A stretch of DNA of 64,000 nt from Streptomyces mobaraensis NBRC 13819 = DSM 40847 (GCF_017916255.1 NZ_CP072827.1:1426001-1490000), one strand, 5' to 3'. Counted from the first letter of the stretch, positions 1 to 7,954 are shown. The notes: a model not told the origin generated them from the sequence alone. Numbers and translations are program-made.

Positions 1-63
1 GTGCTGGGCATCGCCCTGGGCCTCCTCAGCGGATCCCTGGGCCGGCGCGGCGGCTCCTCCTGA
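1..63 (+). CDS. C-terminal end of an unidentified protein (partial)
   Basis: The first 63 bases read as an open frame ending in TGA at 61-63. They encode about 20 residues, a hydrophobic stretch (GIALGLLSG) followed by a basic, Ser-rich tail. This would fit the last membrane segment of a membrane protein. The start lies outside the window, so no function can be given. The frame could also be chance. Confidence 0.35.
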   Translation: MLGIALGLLSGSLGRRGGSS

Positions 64-137
64 GGGGCGGGAGCGGGTACCCGGCCGCCACCGAAAAGCC
101 CTGGCGCCCCACCCCTCCCCCGTGGAAGATCACGGCC

Positions 138-626
138 ATGCAGATCCGAGAGGCCACCGGGCACGACTGGGCCGCCATCTGGCCGTTCCTCCGCGAGATC
201 ACCGCGGCCGGCGAGACGTTCGTCTACCCGCTCGACCTCGACGAGGAGGCGGCCCGCGCGCTGTGGCTGCTCCCGGCCCCGAACCGCACCGTCGTCGCGA
301 CCGACGACGCCGGTACGGTCCTGGGCACCGCCAACATGACGGTCAACCGGCCGGGCAACGGCGACCACATCGCCAGCGCCAGCTACATGGTGGACCCGGT
401 GCACGCGGGCCGGGGCGTGGGCCGGGCCCTGTGCGCATACACCCTGGAGTGGGCGCGGGCGGCGGGCTTCCGAGGGATGCAGTTCAACGCGGTCGTGGAG
501 TGCAACGAGCCGGCCGTGCGGCTGTACCAGTCGCTCGGCTTCGAGGTGGTGGGCACCGTGCCGGGCGCGTTCCGGCATCCGCGGGAGGGCTACGTCGGCC
601 TGCACGTGATGTACCGGGAGCTGTGA
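138..626 (+). CDS. GNAT-family N-acetyltransferase
   Basis: This 162-residue protein has the length and layout of a single-domain GNAT acetyltransferase. It would transfer an acetyl group from acetyl-CoA to an amine in the cytoplasm. The acetyl-CoA pyrophosphate loop is visible as AGRGVGRA at residues 90-97, matching the R-x-x-G-x-A motif. It is followed by the usual helix and the late NEPAVRLYQSLGF segment at 123-135 that closes the fold. The ATG at 138 starts just at the conserved N-terminal strand (IREATGHDW). It stands alone and is convergent with the MFS gene. The substrate cannot be told from sequence; antibiotic or protein N-acetylation are both possible. Confidence 0.85.
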   Translation: MQIREATGHDWAAIWPFLREITAAGETFVYPLDLDEEAARALWLLPAPNRTVVATDDAGTVLGTANMTVNRPGNGDHIASASYMVDPVHAGRGVGRALCAYTLEWARAAGFRGMQFNAVVECNEPAVRLYQSLGFEVVGTVPGAFRHPREGYVGLHVMYREL

Positions 627-639
627 GCGAAACGAGGCA

Positions 640-686
640 GGACGGGGGCGGAGCGCGTACGGGCGACGGTCGCCCCGCCCCCGTCC
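640..686. terminator. Bidirectional hairpin terminator between convergent genes
   Basis: A perfect 12-bp inverted repeat (GGACGGGGGCGG at 640-651, its complement at 675-686) lies between the GNAT stop and the MFS stop. A small nested hairpin (GCGACGGTCGC) sits in the loop. There is no U-tract, as is common in Streptomyces. It probably ends transcription from both sides. Confidence 0.6.
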
Positions 687-715
687 CGTTCCCGTCCGCC
701 CGCGCCCCGCGCCCG

Positions 716-1936
716 TCACCCGCGCGCCGCGCACAGCTCCTTCTCGGCCTCCCTCGTCCCCTTCGCCACAACAGCCGTGCCGCTCCCCCGGCGCCGCAGG
801 TCGGGGACGAGGGTGAGCAGGCCGAGGACGGCCAGGACGGCGCCGAGCCACACCGGTCCGCGCAGGCCGAAGCCGGAGACGGTCAGTCCGCCGACCGAGG
901 ACCCGATGATGATCCCGAGGGTGATGAACGAGGAGTGGACCGTGTTGACCAAGGGACGGGCGTTGGCGGTGCGGTGGACGCGAGTGATCATCGCCGGGTT
1001 CATGGTCACGCCGACCAGTCCGATGCCCATCATGCAGACCACCGCGGGCACTGCGAGGTGGGCGAGCAGGGCGAGGCCGGTGAGGAACAGGGCGTTGAGG
1101 AGAAGACCGGTGAACAGCACCGGGAGGGCGTGGCGGTCGGCGAGCCGGGCGACGACGGAGTTGCCGAGCACGGTGGCGGCGCCGTACGCGATCAGCAGCA
1201 GCGGCACGGTGCCGGTGCCGAATCCCGTGACCTCGGTGAGCAGCGGGTTGAAGTAGCTGAAGGCGGCGAAGGTGGCCCCGATGATCAGGGTGCTGGTGGA
1301 CAGCACCAGCCACAGCCGGGGGTTGCGGAAGGTGTCCAGCTCCCGCCGGAAGCTCTCGCCGCCCTCGGGCCGGCCCGGGCGCGGGACGCCGACGGCGGTG
1401 CACAGCGCGGCGACGGCGGTGAGCAGGCTGATCGCCCAGAACGCGGCCCGCCAGCCCAGGTGTTCGCCGACGAGGGTGGCCAGCGGCAGGCCCAGCAGCG
1501 TGCCGAGCATCAGCCCGTTCATGACCGTGCCGAGCGCCCGGCCGCGCGTCTCGGGGCTCGCGAGCTGCGCCGCGAGGGAGACGCCGATGCCGAAGAACGC
1601 CTGGGAGGCGACGCCGGTGACGATGCGGGCGACCAGCATCACCGGGTAGTCGGTGGCGGTGGCGGCCAGTACGTTGCCGGCCAGGAAGACGGCGAACAGC
1701 ACGTACAGCGCGCTCTTCTGGCACATCCTCATCAGCGCGACGGTGAGGAAGGGCCCGCCGAGGGCCATGGCGGCGGCGTAGGCCGTGATCAGGTACCCGA
1801 CCTCGGGCACGGTGGCGTCCAGCCCCTCCGCGAGCTGCGGCATCAGCCCGGCGACCACGAACTCGCTGGTGACCATGGCGAAGATGCCCAGCGCGAGCAC
1901 GTAGACGGGCCGGGGGACGGTGGTGGCTCGGCTCAT
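716..1936 (-). CDS. MFS transporter, DHA1 drug-exporter type
   Basis: A 406-residue integral membrane protein with about twelve hydrophobic segments, the usual length for DHA1 drug:H+ antiporters. TM1 carries the DHA1 signature around residues 20-32 (MVTSEFVVAGLMP) with the membrane-embedded Glu. Motif-A-like and central loop features (RARG region near 150, charged loop near 195-215) are in place. The start ATG at 1936 is preceded by GGAAAGG at good spacing. It lies downstream of a TetR gene on the same strand, separated by a terminator. A copy of the presumed TetR operator lies 18-30 bases upstream of the ATG. It is likely an efflux pump induced by the TetR ligand. The substrate is unknown. 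Confidence 0.88.
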   Translation of the reverse strand: MSRATTVPRPVYVLALGIFAMVTSEFVVAGLMPQLAEGLDATVPEVGYLITAYAAAMALGGPFLTVALMRMCQKSALYVLFAVFLAGNVLAATATDYPVMLVARIVTGVASQAFFGIGVSLAAQLASPETRGRALGTVMNGLMLGTLLGLPLATLVGEHLGWRAAFWAISLLTAVAALCTAVGVPRPGRPEGGESFRRELDTFRNPRLWLVLSTSTLIIGATFAAFSYFNPLLTEVTGFGTGTVPLLLIAYGAATVLGNSVVARLADRHALPVLFTGLLLNALFLTGLALLAHLAVPAVVCMMGIGLVGVTMNPAMITRVHRTANARPLVNTVHSSFITLGIIIGSSVGGLTVSGFGLRGPVWLGAVLAVLGLLTLVPDLRRRGSGTAVVAKGTREAEKELCAARG

Positions 1937-1953
1937 ACGGCAACACCTTTCCT

Positions 1954-1966
1954 AACCGATCGTTCC
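1954..1966. promoter_or_regulatory. Probable TetR operator upstream of the MFS gene
   Basis: AACCGATCGTTCC with a palindromic CGATCG core lies 18-30 bases upstream of the MFS start. It matches the site before the tetR gene (2629-2640) at 11 of 12 positions. Related ACCGATCGT boxes are known for NemR/AcrR-type TetR proteins. Binding by the neighbouring TetR is inferred. Confidence 0.6.
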
Positions 1967-1983
1967 AATAAGGAGGCGAAGGA

Positions 1984-2008
1984 AAACCCCCTGGAGCACA
2001 GGGGGTTT
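1984..2008 (-). terminator. Intrinsic terminator after the tetR gene
   Basis: A 10-bp perfect stem (1984-1993 with 1999-2008, AAACCCCCTG and CAGGGGGTTT) with a 5-base loop. On the minus strand it ends in TTTTCC. It lies 16 bases after the tetR stop, so the MFS gene should depend on its own promoter. Confidence 0.75.
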
Positions 2009-2024
2009 CGGACGCCGGGCGGGC

Positions 2025-2606
2025 TCAGCGCAGGACGCTCAACGCCCCGTCGACCGCGTCCTCCACCCGTCGGCGCCCGTCGGCGGTCTTGCCGACGACG
2101 CGCAGGCCCTGGAGGAAGGTGACGAAGAACCGGGCGAGGGCGCGCGGGTCGGCGCCCTCCGCCAGCTCGCCCTGGTGGCGGGCCCGGACGAGGGCGCCGG
2201 CGACGGCCGTCTCCAGTTCGTCCAGGGCCGACGCGACCCGCCGTTCGGCCTGCTCGTCACCGGGCAGCACCTCGACGGCGGTGTTGGTGACCAGGCAGCC
2301 CTTGCGGTCCGGGTCGTCCAGGGTCTCGGCGGCGTACCGCAGCAGCAGTTCCCGGACGGCGGGCAGGGCGGGACCCGGCCGGCCGAGCAGCTCCAGACTG
2401 GCCTCGCCCTTGAGTTCGCAGTACCGGTCGAGGGCGCGCAGATAGAGGGCGTGCTTGCTGCCGAAGGTCGCGTAGAGACTGCCCCGGTTGACACCGAGGT
2501 GGTCCACCAGGTCCTGCATCGACGTGGCCTCGTACCCCTTGCGCCAGAACAGGTCCAGCGCGGACCGCAGCGCGGCGTCGGGATCGAACTCCTTGTTCCT
2601 GCCCAT
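2025..2606 (-). CDS. TetR-family transcriptional repressor
   Basis: A 193-residue TetR protein. The N-terminal HTH spans about residues 10-55, with the typical SMQDLVDHLGVNRGSLYATF segment and the trailing KHALYLRAL helix. The C-terminal ligand domain carries the KGCLVTNTAVE segment seen in the NemR/AcrR-like group. I chose the ATG at 2606 (MGRNKEFDP) because upstream codons would run through the operator and the monooxygenase stop. The operator motif occurs before this gene and before the MFS gene, so autoregulation and control of the exporter are likely. The ligand is unknown. Confidence 0.9.
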   Translation of the reverse strand: MGRNKEFDPDAALRSALDLFWRKGYEATSMQDLVDHLGVNRGSLYATFGSKHALYLRALDRYCELKGEASLELLGRPGPALPAVRELLLRYAAETLDDPDRKGCLVTNTAVEVLPGDEQAERRVASALDELETAVAGALVRARHQGELAEGADPRALARFFVTFLQGLRVVGKTADGRRRVEDAVDGALSVLR

Positions 2607-2628
2607 AGGGCGGACGCTATACGAATCG

Positions 2629-2640
2629 AACCGAACGTTC
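2629..2640. promoter_or_regulatory. Probable TetR operator upstream of tetR
   Basis: AACCGAACGTTC with the palindrome GAACGTTC at 2633-2640 lies 23 bases upstream of the tetR start. It overlaps the final codon and stop region of the monooxygenase gene (2639). It shares 11 of 12 bases with the site before the MFS gene. Confidence 0.6.
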
Positions 2641-4231
2641 AAGAATGGAGCGGCACGGGCCGCGGCTCCCCGAACCACCGGCGGAGCGCGCCCTCCAGCC
2701 CCTTCCGGTCGCCCTCCCCGTCAGCGGCCCAGGCGACGACGCCGTCCGGCCGGACGAGCAGGGCGGCGAGCCCCGCCCGGTCCGGGCAGTCGGCAGCGAT
2801 CACCTCGACCCGGCCCCCGTAACCGTCGGCGGACGCGCGGAGTTCCGGGTCGCCGAGGAGGTCGACGAACAGGGCGCGGCCGCGGTGCAGACGGTCGCCC
2901 AGCCTGCCGCCGTCCGCGAAGGCCAGATCCGGGGCGCTGCGCCCGGTCAGCGGGTGGTCGCCGGGGAGGTCGTACCGCTGCCACACACCGGAGATCCTCT
3001 TGACGAGGTGGGTGGTGCCGTCGACGGTCCCGGCCAGGTCGCGGACGACCGCCCGCAAGGCGCGGGCGTGCGGATCGGGCCGCATCATGGCCACTTGGGC
3101 CCGCGTCCACTCCAGCACCCAGGCGCCGATGGGGTGCCGCTCGGCGGTGTAGGTGTCGAGCAGGCCGTCGGGCGCCCACCCGTGGACGGTGGCGGCGAGC
3201 TTCCAGCCGAGGTTCATGGCGTCGCCGACCCCAAGGTTGAGGCCCTGGCCGCCGAACGGCGAGTGGACGTGGGCGGCGTCGCCGGCGAGCAGAACGCGGC
3301 CTTTGCGGTAGGTGGTCGCCTGGCGGGCGTTGTCGGTGAACCGGGTGGCGGTGTGCACGGCGGTGACGGTCACGTCGACGCCGGTGACCCGGCGCAGGCT
3401 GTCCTCGATCTCCCGGGCGGTGACCGGGGATTCGCGGTCGGCGGGCGGTCCGTCGAACTCCACTGTGAGGACGCGGCCGGGCATCGGGCCGTGGGCGTAG
3501 TGCCCGGTGGCGGTGGTCTGCCAGCCGGCGCCGAGCGCTTCCGCGCCGGTCATCTCGACGAGCGCCTGCCGGCCGGTGATCTCGGGGTCGGTGCCGGGGA
3601 AGGCGAAGCCGGCGTGCTTGCGGACGGTGCTCCGGCCGCCGTCGCAGCCGACGAGCCAGCCGGTGCGGACCGGGCCCGCGTCCGTGTGGACGGTCACGCC
3701 GGTGTCGTCGGCCTCGAAGCCGGTGAGGGTCACGCCGCGGCGGAACTCCACGCCCAGTCCGGCCGCCCGCTCGGCGAGCAGCCGCTCCAGGGGCTCCTGG
3801 GGGACGAGGCCGACGTCCGCCGCCGGTCCGGCGTTCCCGAAGTCGGGGTCGGACGCGTCGAAGAGGTCGGCGCGGAGCGGTATCGCCGCGAAGTGCCCGG
3901 CGAACCGGGGCGCCGGCGCGGGTCCGGACGCTCCGGCGGCCTTCGCCGCGGCGACGAAGGAGCTGAAACGGCCCAGCGCCTCCCGCTGGATCCCCGCGAG
4001 GGCGGGCAGCATGCCCCGGCGGTAGAACGCCTCCGCGGTCGGGGTGTTGATGGCGCCCGCCTTGATGGTCCGGTCCACCTCGGTGCGGCGTTCGAGGACG
4101 AGGACGCGGGTGCCGGCGAGCGCGAGTTCGCAGGCGAGGGTGAGTCCGACGGGGCCGCCGCCCGCCACGACGACGTCGTGTTCCGCGGATTCCGTGAGCT
4201 GCGTGGGCTTCATGGAGGTCACTGTAGTCAC
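2639..4231 (-). CDS. FAD-dependent aromatic monooxygenase
   Basis: A 530-residue class A flavoprotein monooxygenase of the PheA/TetX/polyketide-hydroxylase fold. It would hydroxylate an aromatic or antibiotic substrate using NAD(P)H and O2. Visible motifs are the Rossmann GGGPVGLTLACELALAG near residue 25-41, the DG motif (VGCDGGRSTVRK) near 190, the GD motif (LLAGDAAHVHSPFGGQG) near 315, and a C-terminal thioredoxin-like domain typical of this group. The GTG at 4231 or the ATG at 4213 could be the start; neither has a clear ribosome site. It is divergent from a TetR gene with only about 30 bases between, which suggests repression by that TetR and a drug-inactivating or catabolic role. Rifampicin-type monooxygenases share this fold, but I cannot assign a substrate. 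Confidence 0.87.
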   Translation of the reverse strand: MTTVTSMKPTQLTESAEHDVVVAGGGPVGLTLACELALAGTRVLVLERRTEVDRTIKAGAINTPTAEAFYRRGMLPALAGIQREALGRFSSFVAAAKAAGASGPAPAPRFAGHFAAIPLRADLFDASDPDFGNAGPAADVGLVPQEPLERLLAERAAGLGVEFRRGVTLTGFEADDTGVTVHTDAGPVRTGWLVGCDGGRSTVRKHAGFAFPGTDPEITGRQALVEMTGAEALGAGWQTTATGHYAHGPMPGRVLTVEFDGPPADRESPVTAREIEDSLRRVTGVDVTVTAVHTATRFTDNARQATTYRKGRVLLAGDAAHVHSPFGGQGLNLGVGDAMNLGWKLAATVHGWAPDGLLDTYTAERHPIGAWVLEWTRAQVAMMRPDPHARALRAVVRDLAGTVDGTTHLVKRISGVWQRYDLPGDHPLTGRSAPDLAFADGGRLGDRLHRGRALFVDLLGDPELRASADGYGGRVEVIAADCPDRAGLAALLVRPDGVVAWAADGEGDRKGLEGALRRWFGEPRPVPLHS

Positions 4232-4250
4232 TAAATCTTTGTATTCGATA

Positions 4251-4263
4251 TAGCCTCTTGCTC
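4251..4263 (+). promoter_or_regulatory. Leaderless promoter of the second tetR gene
   Basis: A -10 box TAGCCT (4251-4256) is followed by exactly seven bases and then the ATG at 4264. This TANNNT-N7-ATG layout is typical of leaderless actinobacterial transcripts. There is no ribosome binding site. The AT-rich stretch 4232-4252 must also hold the divergent monooxygenase promoter. Confidence 0.5.
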
Positions 4264-4911
4264 ATGAGTGGACGGAAGGCACCGGAACCGGCGGAGCTGC
4301 CGCTCCGGGAGCGCAAGAAACTGCGGACGCGGCAGCGGATCTCGGACGTGGCCACGCGGCTGTTCTTCGAGCGGGGCTTCGAGGAGGTGACGGTGGCGGA
4401 GGTGGCCGCGGCGGCGGAGGTCTCCGCCATGACCGTCTTCAACCACTTCCCGCGCAAGGAGGACCTGTTCCTCGACCGCATCCCCCAGGGCATCGACCTG
4501 AGCGTCGCGGCCGTCCGCGACCGCGCCCCCGGGGAGACACCGGTCGCGGCGCTCCGCGGCCTCGCGCTGCGGCTCCTCGACGAGGGGCATCCGCTGTCGG
4601 CGGTCGGGCACCTGCCGTTCTGGCGGATCGTGTACGGGTCGCCCGCGCTGCGGGCCCGCCTGCGCGAGGGGATGGACGAGCTGGAGGCCGCGCTCACGGC
4701 GGCGATCGCGTCCCACCCCGGCCCGGCCCCCGCCGACCCCCAGCCCCGGATGACCGCGGCCCTCGCCGTCGCCGCTTACCGGGGCGCCTGCGCGACGTCG
4801 CTGCGGCGGCTGTTCGCAGGGGAGCCGACGGGCACGGTGCTGCCCGCCCACCGGGCGCTGCTGGAGCGGACTTTCGGGGAACTGGAACGGGTGCTGCCGC
4901 TCGGGGGGTAG
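4264..4911 (+). CDS. TetR-family transcriptional regulator
   Basis: A 215-residue TetR protein. The HTH lies at about residues 14-60, with the VAEVAAAAEVSAMTVFNHF recognition region. The longer C-terminal domain has a conserved-looking GHLPFWRIVYGSPALRARL segment. The ATG at 4264 is preferred over the TTG two codons upstream, because a -10 box lies exactly seven bases before it and no ribosome site is present. It faces away from the FAD monooxygenase across a short AT-rich gap and probably represses it. The inducer is unknown. Confidence 0.88.
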   Translation: MSGRKAPEPAELPLRERKKLRTRQRISDVATRLFFERGFEEVTVAEVAAAAEVSAMTVFNHFPRKEDLFLDRIPQGIDLSVAAVRDRAPGETPVAALRGLALRLLDEGHPLSAVGHLPFWRIVYGSPALRARLREGMDELEAALTAAIASHPGPAPADPQPRMTAALAVAAYRGACATSLRRLFAGEPTGTVLPAHRALLERTFGELERVLPLGG

Positions 4912-4950
4912 CGGTCGGGGGCGAACCGCGGGCTGCGGCGTCGGCCGCCG

Positions 4951-4990
4951 GTGGGCCGGTGGGCCAGTGGGCCGGTGGGCCGGTGGGCTG
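4951..4990. repeat. 8-bp tandem repeat, five units
   Basis: GTGGGCCG is repeated five times head to tail, with single-base changes in units 2 (GTGGGCCA) and 5 (GTGGGCTG). It lies 40 bases after the tetR stop and 52 bases before the CRISPR array. It encodes nothing that I recognise. Confidence 0.85.
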
Positions 4991-5042
4991 GCCGAGGGCG
5001 TCGCCTTCGGACATCCGCGCCCCGGGACCGCCGGCCTCTGGG

Positions 5043-5496
5043 GCGGCAGCGCCGCGCGTGCGGGGAAGGCCCGACGCCGCGACGTAATAGTCCGGAACCT
5101 CCGGACCACCCCCGCGCGTGCGGGGAAGACGACGTTGATCAGCCCGGCAGCAGTGCGGCCGCGGGACCACCCCCGCGCGTGCGGGGAAGACCCCAACCAC
5201 ATGCTGAAGCAGTTCAGCAGGGAGGGACCGCCCCCGCGCGTGCGGGGAAGACGCGGCGGCGTACTTGTCCTGGGCGGTCGCCGCCGGACCACCCCCGCGC
5301 GTGCGGCGAAGACGACCTCCATCGCGGCCGGGATGAGCACGGCAAGGGACCACCCCCGCGCGTGCGGGGAAGACGTGTCGAAGGCGGTCGGCCGCCGCTG
5401 CGCGGTCGGACCACCCCCGCGCGTGCGGGGAAGACGAAGTACATGGCTGCATGGGGCATCACCGAGGGGGACCACCCCCGCGCGTGCGGGGAAGAC
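5043..5496 (-). CRISPR. Type I-E-like CRISPR array, 8 repeats and 7 spacers, no adjacent cas genes
   Basis: Seven near-identical 28-nt repeats start at 5103, 5164, 5225, 5286, 5347, 5408 and 5469. On the plus strand they begin GGACCACCCCCGCG and end CGTGCGGGGAAGAC. An eighth, degenerate repeat lies at 5043-5070. The spacers are 32-33 nt long and unlike each other. The repeat at 5225 has one change (A to G at base 6) and that at 5286 has one G to C. Read on the minus strand the repeat starts GTCTTCCCCGC, like known I-E repeats. The decayed repeat at the low-coordinate end is then the trailer and the leader lies above 5496. Flanking genes are regulators, and no cas gene is present in the window. 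Confidence 0.97.
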
Positions 5497-5591
5497 ACTT
5501 CGTGACCTGCAGCTTCTCACACGCTGCACCCGGTTTTCCTTCACATGCCGTTCCCGGCCCGAGGCCCTCGCATGCCCGGTGCACGCGGACG
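5497..5591 (-). promoter_or_regulatory. Likely CRISPR leader region
   Basis: The 95 bases between the last intact repeat and the stop of the MocR gene lie on the leader side inferred from repeat orientation and trailer decay. The stretch nearest the array is less GC-rich than its surroundings. No promoter box is convincing. The MocR gene reads towards the array in the same direction, so read-through could also supply the crRNA precursor. Confidence 0.4.
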
Positions 5592-7046
5592 TCAGTCCCA
5601 CCGGGGAAGGGCCAGGGCCTCCCCCAACCGCCGCACCCCCTCCACCAGTTCCGCCTCCCCCGCCACAGCCGCCACGCAGACCCGGACGTGCGGTGCCGGC
5701 GGCTCGGCCGCGTAGTACAGGCGGCCGGGTGCGACGGCGACCCCCGCGCGCAGTGCCGCCGCGACGAAAGCGGCCTCCTCCGTGCCGTCGGGCAGGCGCA
5801 GCCACAGGTGGAAGCCGCCCGGCGGCACGTGGTCGACCGCCACGGAGGGCAGTTCCCGACGTACCGCCGCGAGGAACGCCTGGCGCCGGGTGCGGAGTTC
5901 GGCGGCGACGGTCCGCGCGTGCCGCGCCCAGGCGGGCGATCCCACCAGTTCCAGGGCCGCCTCCTGGAGCGGCCGGGGCACGAAGAAGCTGTCGATGAGC
6001 TGGACCGCGCGCAACCGCTCGACCACCGGCCCCCGGGCCGCGAGCGCGCCGACCCGCAGGCTGGGCGAGACGAACTTCGTCAGCGACGTCACGTGCACCA
6101 CGACGCCGTCCGGATCCTCGGACGCCAGGGTGGGCGGCTGCGGGGGCGCGTCCGCGTGGGCGAGGCTCCGGGCGAAGTCGTCCTCGACGACGAACGCCCC
6201 GGCGGCCCGGGCGAAGCGCAGGACCTCGCGGCGACGCTCGGCGGAGAGGACGGCGCCGGTCGGGTTCTGGTAGAGCGGCTGGCAGAAGAAGACCCGGGCC
6301 CCGGTGGCCCGGAACGCGTCGGCCAGCAGGTCGGTGCGGACCCCGTCGGCGTCCAGCGGGACGGGCACGGGGCGCAGCCCGGAGGCGTACGCGGCGGCGA
6401 GTACGCCGGGGTACGTGGGCGACTCGACGAGCACGGGAGCGCCCGGGGGCGCCAGGGCGCGCAGCGCGGTGGTGAGCGCGCTCTGGCCGCCGGCGGTGAT
6501 CAGGACGTCGGAGGCGGCGACCGTGCCGTCCGGCCCGCCGATCGCCCGCGCGAACCAGGCGCGGAGCGCGTCGACGCCCTCGACCGGGGGCCGGCCCCAG
6601 GCGCCGGGGCGGCGGCCCGCCCGGCCGAGGGCCGCGGCGAGGGCGCGTTCGGGTTGCAGCGAGGCGTGCAGATAGCCGCCGGCGAGGTCGATGGTCCCGG
6701 ACGGCGTGGGGGTGAACGTCGCGCAGACGCGGGCCGCCTCGACGGAACGCGGCACCGTGCGGTCGCCCGGTTCGGCGCTCAGCGCCACCTGCTGCCAGGA
6801 GGTGTCCCCCAGCGGCACCCGGTCGGCGGCCGTCCGCGTCTCGGCGCGGAACGCGCCCGCCCCCGGCCGGGTGACCACCAGCCCTTCCGCCGCGAGGACG
6901 GCGAGGGCCCGGGAGACGGTGACGGGGCTGACCCGGAACCGGTCGATCAGGGTCCGGCTGGACGGCAGCTTCTCACCCGGCGAGTAGCGGTTGACCTCCT
7001 GTCGCAGGAGTCCGGCCAGTTCGGAGACGCTGCTACGCTCGTGCAT
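5592..7046 (-). CDS. MocR-type regulator: GntR wHTH fused to PLP aminotransferase domain
   Basis: A 484-residue MocR/PdxR-family protein. Residues 1-75 form a GntR winged helix (GEKLPSSRTLIDRFRVSPVT). Residues 110-484 form a fold-type-I aminotransferase domain. PLP-binding features are visible: NPTG near 261-264, VVEDDF at 287-292, and the Schiff-base lysine in SLTKFVSPSLRVG (Lys324). Members sense PLP or an amino compound rather than transaminate. The ATG at 7046 overlaps the divergent reading direction of an EamA transporter gene, the classic arrangement for a MocR regulator and its target. The ligand is probably a substrate of that transporter. Confidence 0.92.
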   Translation of the reverse strand: MHERSSVSELAGLLRQEVNRYSPGEKLPSSRTLIDRFRVSPVTVSRALAVLAAEGLVVTRPGAGAFRAETRTAADRVPLGDTSWQQVALSAEPGDRTVPRSVEAARVCATFTPTPSGTIDLAGGYLHASLQPERALAAALGRAGRRPGAWGRPPVEGVDALRAWFARAIGGPDGTVAASDVLITAGGQSALTTALRALAPPGAPVLVESPTYPGVLAAAYASGLRPVPVPLDADGVRTDLLADAFRATGARVFFCQPLYQNPTGAVLSAERRREVLRFARAAGAFVVEDDFARSLAHADAPPQPPTLASEDPDGVVVHVTSLTKFVSPSLRVGALAARGPVVERLRAVQLIDSFFVPRPLQEAALELVGSPAWARHARTVAAELRTRRQAFLAAVRRELPSVAVDHVPPGGFHLWLRLPDGTEEAAFVAAALRAGVAVAPGRLYYAAEPPAPHVRVCVAAVAGEAELVEGVRRLGEALALPRWD

Positions 7047-7058
7047 GACAGCACAAGA

Positions 7059-7066
7059 TAGCGCTA
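7059..7066. promoter_or_regulatory. Palindrome in the MocR/EamA divergent gap
   Basis: TAGCGCTA is a perfect 8-bp palindrome in the 28 bases between the MocR start (7046) and the preferred EamA start (7075). It is the only symmetrical site in this very short gap, so it is a candidate operator. It is short enough to be chance. Confidence 0.35.
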
Positions 7067-7074
7067 CTCGCCCG

Positions 7075-7947
7075 ATGTCGATAGCGGTCAACGGCAGCCC
7101 GGCAGCGGGTGGCACGCTCCTCGCCCTGCTCGCCGTGGGCATGTTCTCGCTGACCTTCCCGGCGACGGTCTGGGCCCTGGACGGGCTCGGCCCCTGGTCG
7201 GTGGTCACCTGCCGCGCCGTCCTCGCCGCCCTGCTCGCGGGCGGCTTCCTGCTCGCCGGCCGGGTGCCGCCACCGGAGCGCCGGCACTGGGGCGGGCTGT
7301 GCGCGGTGGCGGCCGGCTGCGTCGTCGGCTTCCCCCTGCTGACCACGCTGGCCCTGGAGTCGTCGACGACCTCGCACGCGGCGGTGGTCGTGGGCCTGCT
7401 GCCGGTGACCACCGCCGTCTACGCCACCCTGCGCACCGGGGCCCGGCACTCCCGCGCCTTCTGGGTCGCGGCCGTGGCCGGGGCCGTGGTGGTCATCGCG
7501 TTCGCCCTCCACCAGAGCGGCGGCCGGCCGGGCACCGGCGACCTGTACCTGTTCGCCGCGCTGCTGGTGTGCGCCTCCGGCTACGCCGAGGGCGGCCGGC
7601 TGGCCAGGGAACTGCCCGGCTGGCAGGTCATCGCCTGGGCCCTCGTCCTCTGCCTGCCCGCCGGCGCCGCCGGGGCGGCGGCCGCGCTGGCCCTGGAACC
7701 CGTCCACGTCACGGCGAAGGCGACGGCCGGCCTCGGCTGGCTGGCGTTCTCCCAGTTCGTGAGCATGTGGCTCTGGTACCGCGCGATGGCGGCGACCGGC
7801 GTGGCCCGCGCGGGCCAGCTTCAGCTTTTGCAGCCGCTGCTCACTTTGGTGTGGGCGGTGGCGCTGCTCGGCGAGCGGCTTTCGGCTGCGGCGCCGGTTG
7901 CGGCTGTCGCGGTGCTTTTGTGTATCGCGGTGACGCAGCGGTCGTGA
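7075..7947 (+). CDS. EamA/DMT-family membrane transporter
   Basis: A 290-residue drug/metabolite transporter with ten hydrophobic segments in two EamA halves (about residues 10-135 and 150-285), the usual family size. TM1 starts at GGTLLALLAVGMFSLTFPA. Relatives export amino acids, cofactors or small metabolites across the cytoplasmic membrane. The ATG at 7075 gives the standard short N-terminus. The ATG at 7045 would add ten residues and overlap the start codon of the divergent MocR gene. MocR control is likely. A long inverted-repeat element starts seven bases after the stop. Confidence 0.85.
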   Translation: MSIAVNGSPAAGGTLLALLAVGMFSLTFPATVWALDGLGPWSVVTCRAVLAALLAGGFLLAGRVPPPERRHWGGLCAVAAGCVVGFPLLTTLALESSTTSHAAVVVGLLPVTTAVYATLRTGARHSRAFWVAAVAGAVVVIAFALHQSGGRPGTGDLYLFAALLVCASGYAEGGRLARELPGWQVIAWALVLCLPAGAAGAAAALALEPVHVTAKATAGLGWLAFSQFVSMWLWYRAMAATGVARAGQLQLLQPLLTLVWAVALLGERLSAAAPVAAVAVLLCIAVTQRS

Positions 7948-7954
7948 GGCGGTG

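Noticed and set aside
4967..5998. Open frames running through the CRISPR array
   Set aside because: Repeat units translate to repeated RVRGR/ARAGK-like strings. The region is clearly a CRISPR array.
4912..7046. cas genes near the CRISPR array
   Set aside because: The flanking genes are a TetR regulator and a MocR regulator; no helicase/nuclease or Cascade subunit is present.
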